30,489 bases of DNA from the NCBI GenBank assembly GCA_937992055.1, contig CALKLQ010000026.1:1-30489 (forward strand). Reading direction: 5' to 3'. Shown here piece by piece: positions 18,201 to 24,848 of this stretch. The DNA is from an uncultured Clostridia bacterium (lineage in GTDB: Bacteria; Bacillota; Clostridia; Christensenellales; UBA1242). Position numbers and translations under genes: made by a program. How positions within the stretch are numbered: position 1 is the stretch's first letter; every line of letters starts with the position of its first letter. A model generated the notes under the pieces. That model had not been told where the DNA came from. It saw only the letters and a list, made by a program, of their open reading frames with translations, and ran no database searches.

Positions 18201-21200
18201 TATTTCAATCTAGAATTTGCTAATATGGGAATTATAGGCATTGAAGAAAGTGGTATTGTTGCTAATGTAAATAAAAATGTAGATGAATCTGAATTTACGT
18301 TTGAAATAAGCACCTTAATTTCAGGTTTAGAATATAAGCTTGTTAATAGTAATTCTACAGGTATTGGTGAGGAAGGACAAAATATATATGTAAGAACAGA
18401 GACTATTTCAGGACTGGTTAATATTGTATTATATAATGAAAATAATGTTAACATAGGAAGTGTTTCTAATAATTCAATTGCTCTTCCTAATGATAATGGT
18501 CAAATTTGGGAAATTGCATCTAGAAGTGGCTCGGCGCATGTAGATTATTCATTTAATATTGATAAACGAATAGAGATAGTGACCATAGACGATGGAAAAT
18601 CACCACATGAAACTATTAAAATTAATTTTACTGGCCAAAACAAATCTATAGACGTTGAGTTGAACAAAAATGGTTTGCAAACCTTTTCAATGTTGAAAGA
18701 GTTGGGGGAAAGCAATTATGAGCTTGCTGATGAGGCTATTTCAAACCAAGATTTGGCTAATGCCAAGGGTATGACCTATTACAACGATACTCTTTCCATT
18801 CAAACCACTCCGGGTTCTGCTGGTGGAGGAAATAACTTGAATTTCACCTTGACAAGAAATAGAGCCGGAGTTATCACTGAAAGACAATTAACGGTTCAAA
18901 TAGCCGGATATACTAAAACCAGCAACTTTGGCTTATCAAATTTATTTGGTGAAATGATTGAAGAAGGTGATGAGTACACATTAAACCTAATTGGAATAAC
19001 GGGTGTAAGCATACCTAAAAATATCGTTGTTACTTGGCCTAATTCAAGTAGTCCTATTATAATTGAATCTCAAAATTCTGAAGGATACTTAGAGGCAGAA
19101 TATTCTAACTATATTGTTTCATTTGAAGAAATAAAATTGGAAGATGGAAAAGAGAATATAAAAATAGATTCTCAAGGTATTTATGATGCTTATGCAAGCT
19201 CTAGTAAAAAATTGGATGTTACAAAATATTATTTATTAGAATATAGAGGTGCAAAATATTTGGCAAATCCTACCTTTAAGGTGTCTCCTTTCTTCTTTGA
19301 ATTAAGAACTAATTCCGGACTTGATCAGGTGATAATAAACGAATATTCTAAAACAGAAGAGAATGGGAAAGCGGTTTACATGGCATCTTTAGATTCTTGG
19401 GGACGTGAAATTTTCTTCCTAGACGGCAATTATAAAACCATCAAAGAAAATGGCTCAATTATCTATTTAAATCAAAAACAACCTATAATTAAAATTACTC
19501 TCGATAGTTCACAAGGCGGTTCTGGAGCGGGACGAATTGATGAGAATAATAACCTTGTTGCAGATGCTGGAATCAACTTGGAAACACAATATTTCACAGC
19601 GGTTGTTTCTGTAGCTTTGAATGGGAAAGAAGGTGGTGAAGAATGGCTTAAAATTGGAAGTATAAGACTCTATTTTAACTCAAAATCTACCTATTTCCTG
19701 CCTAATAACAACCAAAGTTCTTACACTGTTTTTACCTCTTCGAAAGCGGATGATAGTGATGAACTTTATTTGAGATTTATTAAATATAAAGAAGATTCTC
19801 CTGCGGTTACTATTTCACCTATTTCTTTATTTGCTGGACATAGTTTAAACGTTGAGAATGCAGGAGTGACTTCTAGTAATTTAAGCAATTATTATTTGCC
19901 TGAAACGGGAAAATTTAGAGTTTCGCACTTTTTATCAAATGATTTATATGTAGACTTTAATATTACTTCCACAGTTTTGACTTCAGAAGAGCAAGGTGCT
20001 AATAGACCAGTGGTTATGGGCGGAGTTAAAGCTGGAGAAACTGTTAATTTGACAGGATACTATAATTCAATGAAGTATGTTGGTACTTTTACAAATAATT
20101 CTTCTTCAGCCTTATTTACTAACATAAAACTTTCCGATTTTTCATGGGAAAAGTTTTCTAGTGACAATATAAGTTTAGAAATAGATAATGGTTATGAAAA
20201 TTGTGAAAGTTTTGTTAGTGTTAAGTCATATGTTTATGTTGCTTTTGCGAAACTTAATTTGAGTGAGGCATTACAATCACATAATTTATCATTCTATGAC
20301 GGCGGGCAAGGCAACCCAGATTCTGGGGCAAACTCTTACTTTAATTTAGGCGAGGTTATCAGAATTAGAAAAGTTGAGGTTGATGACGGCTTAAATTCAG
20401 TTGAAGTTGATTCCGCAAGTGGAGGAACTTATTATTTAATTTCTCAAGTTGACATTGAAGATAGTGTTACTAAATATGACTATTCAAAGATATATTCTGT
20501 TGAGGAACTTAATTTAAATAATTTTAGTAAGTTTAATGTCGATTTAACCGGAGATAAGGAAAAAAATTATGATTTAATCATTGTTCAAAAAAAGAATAAA
20601 CTAGCCATAGATGAAATATACACAAATAAATTAAATGGAAACTACTTATATCAGGTGGGTTATAATCAAGGAAATGATTTTGATTGTCGTTTGGAAATAA
20701 TGATGTCAAATAATCTTCAAGGGTTTAATAAATTACAGTTGAATGATTTTTATTTTGTTAATCCGTATGCTCAAGTGCTTGAAGATAAGATGCCTGCTTT
20801 AATAATTACTAAGGATGCTTTGGCAAACGGTTGCACTGTTAATAATACGGTTGTAAATATTGATGCAGATGGTGTCAAAAGTTACAACTACTTTGAAGGT
20901 GAGCTAAATAATTCAGGCAATAATGTTGACTATAATGACAATATTAAAGTTATTTTATATGGTGATATTAACACAACCGGAAAACTTGTTTGGCATGAAA
21001 AAATTGGTGTTTTGCCTTTAGGGATAGTTTATTATAGTGTGAGTAATGATGACAAACAAGAAAATTTAGTTGGAAATGAAATTGCCGGCCTTGAAAACGG
21101 TGACCTTGTTACAAGGGTTTGGGATGGCACTTTTGATTATCTCATAGGAAGTATTACAGACTTCATGTATTTTGAATACAATGGAAATAAAGTATACATT

Positions 21201-21992
21201 AAAACAAGGCAAGAAGATACAAACAAATTATTTGTTAATGGGAAGTTTTTAGTAGGTGAGCTATATAAAGATAATGCTAACTATAAATTTATTGATTATA
21301 CTAAATTTGAAAAAGACTCACTTGGAAATATTTTATTTCCATCAAACCAAAATGGAATTTCAGTGTTCTTAAATGATTCTAGCTTTGGGTTTTATGAGAT
21401 TAAAAATTTGGAACAACATATAGCTTTTATAGATTATTCATTAAATTCGAATCCAAACATATTCAATGTTTTGAATGAAAATATAATTTTCAGTAGTAAT
21501 ATATCTTATTCTCCAGTAAGCTTTGATTCACTTAATTGGAAGGTCACTGAAAATGGTTATTATATGGTTTCAAATGCGGATAGAGATGAGTTTAAAGTAG
21601 TCAAGGTTGACGAAGAACTAAATATTAACATTTTTGAACTTTTTAATTTACAGTTTATTGGCGATTGGGAATATCAAATTCAAAAGATTTCAAACATGGT
21701 TTACAATTTAAGCATTCCAAATACCACCGTAAATGAATTTTTCCCGACCTATGTTGATGGCCCTCAAAAAGTATTAAATTTAAAGCTTGTTTGCGGAAGT
21801 CAGGAAATTATTGTTCAACATTTAATAAGTTTAGAAGAATTGATTGATGATTGTTATGTTATTGAAATTCCGTTAGAAAATTATCTTTTAAATTTTGATG
21901 CTCCATCATTTTCAATTTCACAAGTTGATGAAATAGGAGAGGAGGTAGATGAACCTATTTTTGAAAAACTTGAAAATATTTCTTTGATTTAA
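9216..21992 (+). CDS. Giant N-terminally anchored surface protein of tandem beta-rich (Ig-like) modules
   Basis: About 4258 residues, near 470 kDa, in one uninterrupted frame. ATG 9216 is chosen for its SD (AAGGGTG, 9203-9209); an in-frame TTG at 9186 has none. One TM helix (residues about 5-31, after MRFFK) is followed by some 4220 extracellular residues. There is no C-terminal TM, LPXTG or other sorting signal; it ends ...EKLENISLI. The ectodomain is acidic, rich in N, D, S, V and I, and has an alternating beta-strand pattern. Module ends look like 'Y-x-V-x-I-K-A-x-I' strands (for example KINIKAD near 1355, RLRIKAS near 1592, ILPEVNVSV near 2090). My approximate boundaries at 1081, 1237, 1358, 1463, 1593, 1740, 1855, 1968 and 2090 imply 105-155 residues per module, about 30 or more in all. 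The first module (GGISTLEAK, then VYVDVPV) resembles bacterial Ig-like (Big_2) domains. Probable role: adhesin or long surface tether; ligand unknown. Confidence 0.8.
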   Translation: MRFFKIFLIAFFSLIGVVGVVLGIMYLAGYFTKPTIYPEQISFSQERYLVDEDFEIKIETLTEDVTKLDVTLSFPSHPNQNGEYITDGIITLPRYVKIGEAFTVTLNKSLQNLGEETLSWIVGGISTLEAKCENIEVRSVQTKVYVDVPVHSLKMGAKIGLSDQTETDTFNVASNFWTVAEFVPAKSKFKFSQDGSDGNEVKCKSIFFSTLSNSVEEGIKGDFAQQYHALFANNNVSLKAQSFVKTNDEEAAFKAVEGFSEEIAKENLLTMLANAVAEQRGVQTEVSVKIAELVVGGYNVTNVNPIPSALNVKNKIFANKENILDGEYSLGINIFATDGVTPLQSEMENIAIGVFASTANGIEPADASLFNIEGAEALDVEILGKNYTVYKPYVQMSNINHAYWNFAVLAEEVNLKIFVVLLDGSSISNLSLTEANLPKYNLNVDVASVISNQIYWKDATEQTRKLYIYDAENEGDKVYQQFDLKTLDIVVPIENTYKEVRYFAYIEYATEDIDLRDYIVTTGGEIVKEVASGLELKLYEIPNGVLTPKDDKDFPASAKIRVVFATIKTDLNGAAIYEDGTYVFDRISSVSALGTTQALEFEIVKTLKQIDSELEITYNSNINYFDSNTNTIAFVQGTQDAFKVGLSVPSSKKDTLIKEWNEGKINLTFSNNKNQEGLLGYSHFVIDGNVTDNDNWGTVGDNFVIRIPISISTINYLEGDSGDRTFKVFVQYQRGNQPAYTSEVTKFELIGFSAQNPDDVTSQDKLIPTNLEVYDGKIASLSFEESLKNADGNSDNRVILVETNLEKEKNAVTQEEIINNGIYTASKTSSYSMSYGSTPAKDWIFEEDLKTIKVIAKDKYGKQIVNRSFWDVVSSNQNIVAIEQSTKTMTFVKASDEIVKISLSSSNGVGGKVINGDFSYFIKVQTGGEVLGVYVNKNGTTNFETEYENYEQIVGENKFNKVKNESFTKTNLTIEIDAVKDKTINLYGIYPLLKIIYGLPLNDETYELYDLKNILRFSKVDEIFEEANGFIEFNYEKDLQGNDTSFIESINILKDFGKIGYLNLNVTSNVGFSIVLNIVLKPTFEVSVSDYLASGALSSSDSGITYVGVFAQNEITFNFYSLKAISATTEVIPIIYLRDNNDNESVITKVSNGYYLFGVDALQTDKIKLSDLFKFNNDTNRYEFSLKVSLDDVAGFVNKELIFVLDSGNSQVDNDYQPSPYDFSQSLYVRINPNIKAEISNEFTGDRVGDNEITITTNSQVVSNVLSNNVSTSSIISVERLVGNADLDLDFTKSNYVTSFISDERGNEKIHEYFVLENNKLQIRSGKLLQGVQTVYITVKHVVDGEDYIVKTFKINIKADIKENSDSQFITYEGTRYLQLLAGRKYLFEELKQFFKSSDDDTVISVSFASKYVNSKVNYNINSSGLGEIDIFASSLILSDSLEIEVNIEGVGKVVYPVIIMPKLAPLVKYEEGVTSDFEDFERGERNEKANFDLKNLLSIEYLVANDVYDVISDAETDVNIKATSQKINGLYIDDNDNATFSLRDGNGGYSPINCASISQDGVLTTYATGEDNYIIVVVSVKGFEFYYRLRIKASLTLETYYPFAQDAEYVLFRTSDMSKTINLTADFEPEIPVTGQKGSWTNASKNEYIFNRFILLSNGKELFDNYEIENIVVKNITLGYFKDSQGNRLEGQPIDPANYSNYAFIEKYDDTINLTLKNMGNYVVELEIATDNKAKAIYYIAVEQSNKVYTLVKGDGGDISNMQEIPNDEVLEIESPLKDGTTPDDSLTKWFLKLNSGSVVSDVTKELNYHIPNSTYFTLSDKIISASYSVNDVYSELIAYTKYGILRKIPLTLKSKIGVYDKLEADNNNYVVVSSKEVVSAQEINLNDIIAFYEENDGNYQEKTITWKSIEFNGQDSFEYIENDFGNNLNQITPKMTILPLISDVDVTLNCVIIIDGQEFYFDFILNLMTAFGSKSGNQLAPNVLGQVYATKQKNVNIFGEVFDSFGNELNFGVDALSNKILAALGENNFELKYTFLTGGNYCLVSEVVNNSIIFDTKPTSQDVDVLIKFELVFGDYYSLISYCSFAILPEVNVSVNYPAPNGEKLLFESLHFESGFRLTEPAEFQAIERVVIEEFEDVSVDNKYIKYIIKEGNINLIGGENLGDEKFALDSSFNFNFDGLSSSFALIDFEIYVNDIVRNVYSLKVYKDISEIYSVSINTINQMDGNNEIFYVVEDRKDIFNGIQALRFTLNNTVNILSNQTQIEIYLLDNSKYIKITDFILTSSDRGQTKTIKLNSGENLEKLTLDNIRFKVADSDFLTLSQMSQGNYPYFATTSTGKIDFELLQRIAVKYLGYEIVDTEFLRNIKVQTSHAETGFEEAALPLKDFKLSYAYLGGDVLARDGNVVKISYGNNGNLGTYTYDIRVNIKKGYEEDFYDIYVGQEVDRLLSKLSITKRDGTQFVKYNNDNSAVVDDLVLNSNYKFNMNLLQRNEFGRYNYFDAQTGKAGDAYKIDLSNETEPLYISSVSALGSSIYYDFKMLAHGAPNDGLVATLRFVIDVKDRSELEFDDKNGDNEAEILLNNAKNGIVRLIFEQDVKILPDWQFRFLNIDGSENSVNSPQIIGQDIFGTNAEYNLLLVDNVNTNNTKIFAYHTQSSALVNEALSLSYKVDAKYSEFVSVNKTSTSVIAKIKNSDFAVRNFAIEVSDVYGYTKSYFIQVEPSDKLIFNKFTGNVNFYEGDSLAIKLSDMSDEAEHYIELNKTSFAEDYNLSLELFKVDGIKLTNGLSDETKGGIGRKFYFNYLDSQVFSSVTNTVSVYLQLSFTKNNSNETYVVKTSNFILCKRYVIATSDLNVRDNVEFNLINHLEVKDLKENVNVANPVLKPEMTLVSQNVGEKITVKALYNNQTSTQEIVVNEPYLMLSDIFTNISDLQKCNFIITKIENDFGIFEIVNSRLYVRNVETKDKSFVVHLSNGLRYLSVKLTADSADNGKYKSEYFNLEFANMGIIGIEESGIVANVNKNVDESEFTFEISTLISGLEYKLVNSNSTGIGEEGQNIYVRTETISGLVNIVLYNENNVNIGSVSNNSIALPNDNGQIWEIASRSGSAHVDYSFNIDKRIEIVTIDDGKSPHETIKINFTGQNKSIDVELNKNGLQTFSMLKELGESNYELADEAISNQDLANAKGMTYYNDTLSIQTTPGSAGGGNNLNFTLTRNRAGVITERQLTVQIAGYTKTSNFGLSNLFGEMIEEGDEYTLNLIGITGVSIPKNIVVTWPNSSSPIIIESQNSEGYLEAEYSNYIVSFEEIKLEDGKENIKIDSQGIYDAYASSSKKLDVTKYYLLEYRGAKYLANPTFKVSPFFFELRTNSGLDQVIINEYSKTEENGKAVYMASLDSWGREIFFLDGNYKTIKENGSIIYLNQKQPIIKITLDSSQGGSGAGRIDENNNLVADAGINLETQYFTAVVSVALNGKEGGEEWLKIGSIRLYFNSKSTYFLPNNNQSSYTVFTSSKADDSDELYLRFIKYKEDSPAVTISPISLFAGHSLNVENAGVTSSNLSNYYLPETGKFRVSHFLSNDLYVDFNITSTVLTSEEQGANRPVVMGGVKAGETVNLTGYYNSMKYVGTFTNNSSSALFTNIKLSDFSWEKFSSDNISLEIDNGYENCESFVSVKSYVYVAFAKLNLSEALQSHNLSFYDGGQGNPDSGANSYFNLGEVIRIRKVEVDDGLNSVEVDSASGGTYYLISQVDIEDSVTKYDYSKIYSVEELNLNNFSKFNVDLTGDKEKNYDLIIVQKKNKLAIDEIYTNKLNGNYLYQVGYNQGNDFDCRLEIMMSNNLQGFNKLQLNDFYFVNPYAQVLEDKMPALIITKDALANGCTVNNTVVNIDADGVKSYNYFEGELNNSGNNVDYNDNIKVILYGDINTTGKLVWHEKIGVLPLGIVYYSVSNDDKQENLVGNEIAGLENGDLVTRVWDGTFDYLIGSITDFMYFEYNGNKVYIKTRQEDTNKLFVNGKFLVGELYKDNANYKFIDYTKFEKDSLGNILFPSNQNGISVFLNDSSFGFYEIKNLEQHIAFIDYSLNSNPNIFNVLNENIIFSSNISYSPVSFDSLNWKVTENGYYMVSNADRDEFKVVKVDEELNINIFELFNLQFIGDWEYQIQKISNMVYNLSIPNTTVNEFFPTYVDGPQKVLNLKLVCGSQEIIVQHLISLEELIDDCYVIEIPLENYLLNFDAPSFSISQVDEIGEEVDEPIFEKLENISLI

Positions 21993-22007
21993 ATTAAATT
22001 TATTTAT

Positions 22008-22048
22008 AATGCTTTAGAATTAATTTTCTAAGGCATTTTTATTTTTTT
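22008..22048 (+). terminator. Intrinsic terminator of the giant gene
   Basis: AATGCTTTAGAA (22008-22019) pairs with TTCTAAGGCATT (22026-22037), 12 pairs with one G-U, around a 6-nt loop, followed by a T-rich tail to 22048. It starts 16 bp after the stop codon. Confidence 0.9.
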
Positions 22049-22176
22049 GTAAATTTTAGGTGAGAAGTTTTCTTAAGTGCTTTTAATAATTTTTGATAAA
22101 TTCTCACTGAAAAATTAGATGCTATTAATATTTAAGATTCAAGTATATATTTTGAAAACAAAAGCAAAATATAAAT

Positions 22177-23610
22177 ATGATTTGGCTAATTATAACACTA
22201 AGTGTATTGCTTGTTAATTTATTTTTGATTTGTTTGATGGTACTTTTTGAACGCAAGAAGCCGGAGTTTATCTTGTTTTGGCTTTTTGTTTTAGTATTTT
22301 TACCTATTTTAGGTTTTTTAATATATCTAGTGCTTGGAACTACTTTAAGACGAAAAATTAGAAAACAAATTAAAAATAAACAAATTTCAGACCAAAAATA
22401 TTTTGTGTATCAAAATAAAAAACTAGAAAAAGATTTGCCGGATGATATTTATGATTTTGTGCAATTTTTAAATCATTATGGAGCTGGTAATTGTGCGGAC
22501 AATTCACTGATGTCTTTTTATACAACTTCTTATAGCAAAATTCAACAATTAAAAAAAGATATTAAAAATGCTAAGAAAACTATCAATATTGAGTATTATA
22601 TTTTTAAAAAAGATAAAATAGGTCGCGAAATTTTGGCGCTTTTATGTAAAAAAGCGACAGAAGGTGTTAAAGTTAAACTTATTTATGATGCCGTAGGATC
22701 AATTTCAACACCTAAAAGTTTTTTTAAAAAACTATCGAAGGCTGGAGGAGATATCGTTGCATATTTTCCGTCTGCTTTGGGAATTAAGTTTTTAAATACA
22801 AAGTTTAATTACAGGAACCACAGAAAGATTGTGGTTATAGATGGAAGAATAGCCTATACTGGTGGAATGAATATTTGTTTAGATGAGGTTAAAAATAAGC
22901 AAATTAGACCTTGGAGAGATTTACATGTTAGGATTGAAGGCAATTCAGCTTCATTATATCAAAATATATTTTTAAGCGATTATAGATATTGTGTAAACGA
23001 CAAATCGTTGCCATCAACATATATTTATGATGAAGATTATTATCCAATCTTACCTAAAACAAATTCAAACTTTGTTAGTGTTGTGGCGAGTGGACCAGAT
23101 AAAAGATTGCAATCTATTAAAGAGATAATGATAAAAATGATATACACTGCAAAAAAATCAATCTTAATTCAAACCCCATATTTTGTTCCAGATGACACAT
23201 TTTTGACCGCTTTGCGTCAGGCGAGTTTTAATGGGGTAAAAGTTGCAATTATGTTGCCACTTAAACCTGATAGAAAAATGATGCAACAAATGGCGTTTAG
23301 TTATGCAAATGAGCTCATTGATTTTAAAATAGATTTTTATCTGTATGATGGCTTTATGCATTCTAAATTGATTATGATAGACGACAAACTTGCAATGTTG
23401 GGTTCATGTAATATGGACAATCGCTCTTTTTCATTAAATTTTGAGGTGAACACAATTTTTTATGATGAAAATAATCTGTCATCTTTGAAAAAAATTTATG
23501 ATGATGATATGAAACATTGTTTCAAAGCTCATAAATCATATTTAAGACACAATATGCCAAAATCAAAAGTGGGCAGAGCTTTTTTAAGATTAATTTCTCC
23601 ATTGCTTTAA
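22177..23610 (+). CDS. cls: Cardiolipin synthase (phospholipase D family)
   Basis: 477 residues, the usual bacterial Cls length. Two N-terminal TM helices (about residues 2-20 and 28-52; PLDc_N type) precede a cytoplasmic catalytic part with two HKD motifs. These are NHRKIVVIDG with His215, Lys217 and Asp222, and MHSKLIMIDD with His395, Lys397 and Asp402, each followed by the usual Gly/Ser and Asn residues (TGGMN, LGSCNMDNRS). The enzyme joins two phosphatidylglycerol molecules into cardiolipin and releases glycerol, at the inner face of the membrane. ATG 22177 is the first Met of the frame and gives an intact TM1, but no good SD precedes it. The gene stands alone after a strong terminator. 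A related PLD-type transferase is possible but less likely. Confidence 0.92.
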   Translation: MIWLIITLSVLLVNLFLICLMVLFERKKPEFILFWLFVLVFLPILGFLIYLVLGTTLRRKIRKQIKNKQISDQKYFVYQNKKLEKDLPDDIYDFVQFLNHYGAGNCADNSLMSFYTTSYSKIQQLKKDIKNAKKTINIEYYIFKKDKIGREILALLCKKATEGVKVKLIYDAVGSISTPKSFFKKLSKAGGDIVAYFPSALGIKFLNTKFNYRNHRKIVVIDGRIAYTGGMNICLDEVKNKQIRPWRDLHVRIEGNSASLYQNIFLSDYRYCVNDKSLPSTYIYDEDYYPILPKTNSNFVSVVASGPDKRLQSIKEIMIKMIYTAKKSILIQTPYFVPDDTFLTALRQASFNGVKVAIMLPLKPDRKMMQQMAFSYANELIDFKIDFYLYDGFMHSKLIMIDDKLAMLGSCNMDNRSFSLNFEVNTIFYDENNLSSLKKIYDDDMKHCFKAHKSYLRHNMPKSKVGRAFLRLISPLL

Positions 23611-23716
23611 TACTTATGTAGATTCTATCAAATATTATCTTTACTTCATGAATTTATAACTTTAGTAAAATCATAGTTTGATGTAAAGAAAAGTTTGAAA
23701 AACTAGCTATAAAGTT

Positions 23717-23737
23717 AATAAGTCTTTATGACTTATT
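23717..23737. repeat. Hairpin direct repeat, copy 1
   Basis: AATAAGTC (23717-23724) and GACTTATT (23730-23737) form a perfect 8-bp stem with a 5-nt loop. The first 18 bases recur 163 bp downstream with two changes. Confidence 0.55.
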
Positions 23738-23814
23738 TAGGCTTAAGACAAAGGTCGCGATCATGCTTGCTGTAAAATTCCCCAAAAGGTCATTTAGGAC
23801 AACTAAACTTCTTT

Positions 23815-23842
23815 GTGGCATTTTTTTAGCCTTGCCTCGCTC
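23815..23842 (+). repeat. Decayed copy of the GTGGC...GCC...CTCGCTC intergenic element
   Basis: GTGGC at 23815-23819, GCC at 23829-23831 and CTCGCTC at 23836-23842 keep the order seen in the tandem units at 30021-30406 (GTGGC-TGC-GCCAC then CTCGCTC), but the hairpin loop is enlarged. Confidence 0.3.
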
Positions 23843-23879
23843 CTTTCTCTTCAGTCTGATTTTTTTTGTCCACACTCTA

Positions 23880-23897
23880 AATAAGTGCTTATGACTT
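23880..23897. repeat. Hairpin direct repeat, copy 2
   Basis: AATAAGTGCTTATGACTT agrees at 16 of 18 bases with 23717-23734. The right arm has decayed into a T-run. Confidence 0.5.
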
Positions 23898-24118
23898 TTT
23901 TTGAAATTGTTTAAAGTGCAAATTTTGCATAAGCTTCTCGACTAAAACAGTCTTATTTTAATCAAACACAGCTTTAAAATTATAGTATAAAAGAAGTATT
24001 TTTTAATGATACAAAGATTTATTAAATTTCAAACATATTTAAATTCTTTTTGCATTTTTTAGGTCTAAGTAATTTTGAAAATTTAATAGTTGATTTTTTA
24101 ATGTTTTTTTATATCGGC

Positions 24119-24200
24119 GACATATTTCGACATAATACGACAAAATAAGCCACAATACTACATTTTTGTACAAAATTATACCATTTTGTACAAATATAAA
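24119..24200 (+). repeat. 10-bp helically phased degenerate repeat upstream of a promoter
   Basis: From 24121 each block of ten bases begins with CA, or CC once, followed by an A/T tract. The starts are 24121, 24131, 24141, 24151, 24161, 24171, 24181 (CC) and 24191. The first blocks are CATATTTCGA, CATAATACGA and CAAAATAAGC. Thus GACA or TACA recurs on one helical face over about 80 bp, ending 20 bp before the -35 at 24221. Phased A/T tracts of this kind bend DNA, or could be stacked binding sites. Confidence 0.65.
24164..24195. promoter_or_regulatory. Pair of TTTTGTACAAA palindromes, possible operators
   Basis: TTTTGTACAAAA (24164-24175) is a perfect 12-bp palindrome and TTTTGTACAAAT (24184-24195) nearly so. 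Their centres are 20 bp apart, two helical turns. They lie 25-57 bp upstream of the -35 of the HTH gene, suited to a dimeric activator or autoregulator. Partly they are the phased repeat itself. Confidence 0.5.
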
Positions 24201-24220
24201 AAAAAGTTGGCATACTAATA

Positions 24221-24249
24221 TTGACACTGGAAAAATCGTCATTTATAAT
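24221..24249 (+). promoter_or_regulatory. Consensus sigma-A promoter of the HTH gene
   Basis: TTGACA (24221-24226), 17 bp, TATAAT (24244-24249): both hexamers perfect. Transcription should start near 24256; SD AAAGGGAG at 24267-24274 precedes ATG 24282. Confidence 0.92.
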
Positions 24250-24281
24250 CATTTTGATTACAAATTAAAGGGAGTATATTA

Positions 24282-24848
24282 ATGATGTTTGATTGGGCAA
24301 AAACTGTTTTATCAGTTTATAGATATTTGGAAAGGGTGGCTAATGCAATTGATAAAATTGTTTTGAAGAGAGCCGATAGTGCTTGTTACTATTATGGTGA
24401 TTTTTATGATTTTAATAACATACATAAAATAACTGACAGCATATTGGAACTTACAGAAAGAAAAATTCGTTTAATAAATTTGAAATTAATTTGTGAACAA
24501 GCTCTTGAGAACATGGACCCTTTTTTGGCAAGACTACTAATTTCAATTTACATTGATAACAGAAAATGTCAAGATTCTGCAAAAGAAATGAATATTTCTA
24601 TTCGTTCTTATTTTAGGAAGAGTAAACAAGCTATTTCTGGTTTTGCTTCTGCTCTTAATAAATTGGGCTTTAATGACAAATATTTCGAAAAGATGCTTAA
24701 AGATGAAACTTGGATTTTAAATTTAAAGGATAAGCTAAAGAACAAAGACGAAGATTTTCAAATGGATAAGAAATATTTTAAATTTATTTTTGATGACTAC
24801 ACAAGAACTAGTTATAATCATCAAATTCATAGTAGTCAGATTTTCTAA
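24282..24848 (+). CDS. HTH protein resembling sigma-70 region 4 / phage ArpU-type regulators
   Basis: 188 residues; SD GGAG (24271-24274) fits ATG 24282, and a second ATG follows directly. No signal peptide or TM: a cytoplasmic protein. Residues about 1-75 are helical. About 80-125 carry the pattern of a region-4-type helix-turn-helix: a first helix 'FLARLLISIYIDNR', then 'CQDSAKEMNISIRSYFRKSK', where the final segment would be the recognition helix. No sigma region 2 is visible, so it is not a complete sigma factor. Phage late regulators such as ArpU/RinA and small terminase subunits share such layouts, and the next plus-strand gene encodes a terminase large subunit, so a terminase partner is possible. 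Its last 41 bp overlap the 3' end of the convergent SH3b gene. A consensus promoter with a phased repeat and palindromes precedes it, suggesting tight control. Confidence 0.6.
   Translation: MMFDWAKTVLSVYRYLERVANAIDKIVLKRADSACYYYGDFYDFNNIHKITDSILELTERKIRLINLKLICEQALENMDPFLARLLISIYIDNRKCQDSAKEMNISIRSYFRKSKQAISGFASALNKLGFNDKYFEKMLKDETWILNLKDKLKNKDEDFQMDKKYFKFIFDDYTRTSYNHQIHSSQIF

Larger units (their letters stand above)
23611..24118. other. Non-coding region after cls with short repeats
   Basis: About 500 bp without a credible gene and somewhat richer in G+C than other intergenic stretches. It holds a perfect hairpin AATAAGTC/GACTTATT (23717-23737), a second imperfect copy at 23880-23897, and a decayed GTGGC...GCC...CTCGCTC element (23815-23842) like those at the contig end. 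I find no tRNA, rRNA or known small-RNA signature. It may be an eroded mobile or intergenic repeat. Confidence 0.45.

Noticed and set aside
17966..18454. 162-codon open frame on the minus strand inside the giant gene
   Set aside because: Composition and position fit an antisense shadow; no promoter, SD or recognisable domain.
24039..24242. 67-codon minus-strand frame before the HTH gene
   Set aside because: It runs across the phased repeat and consensus promoter and has no family signature.
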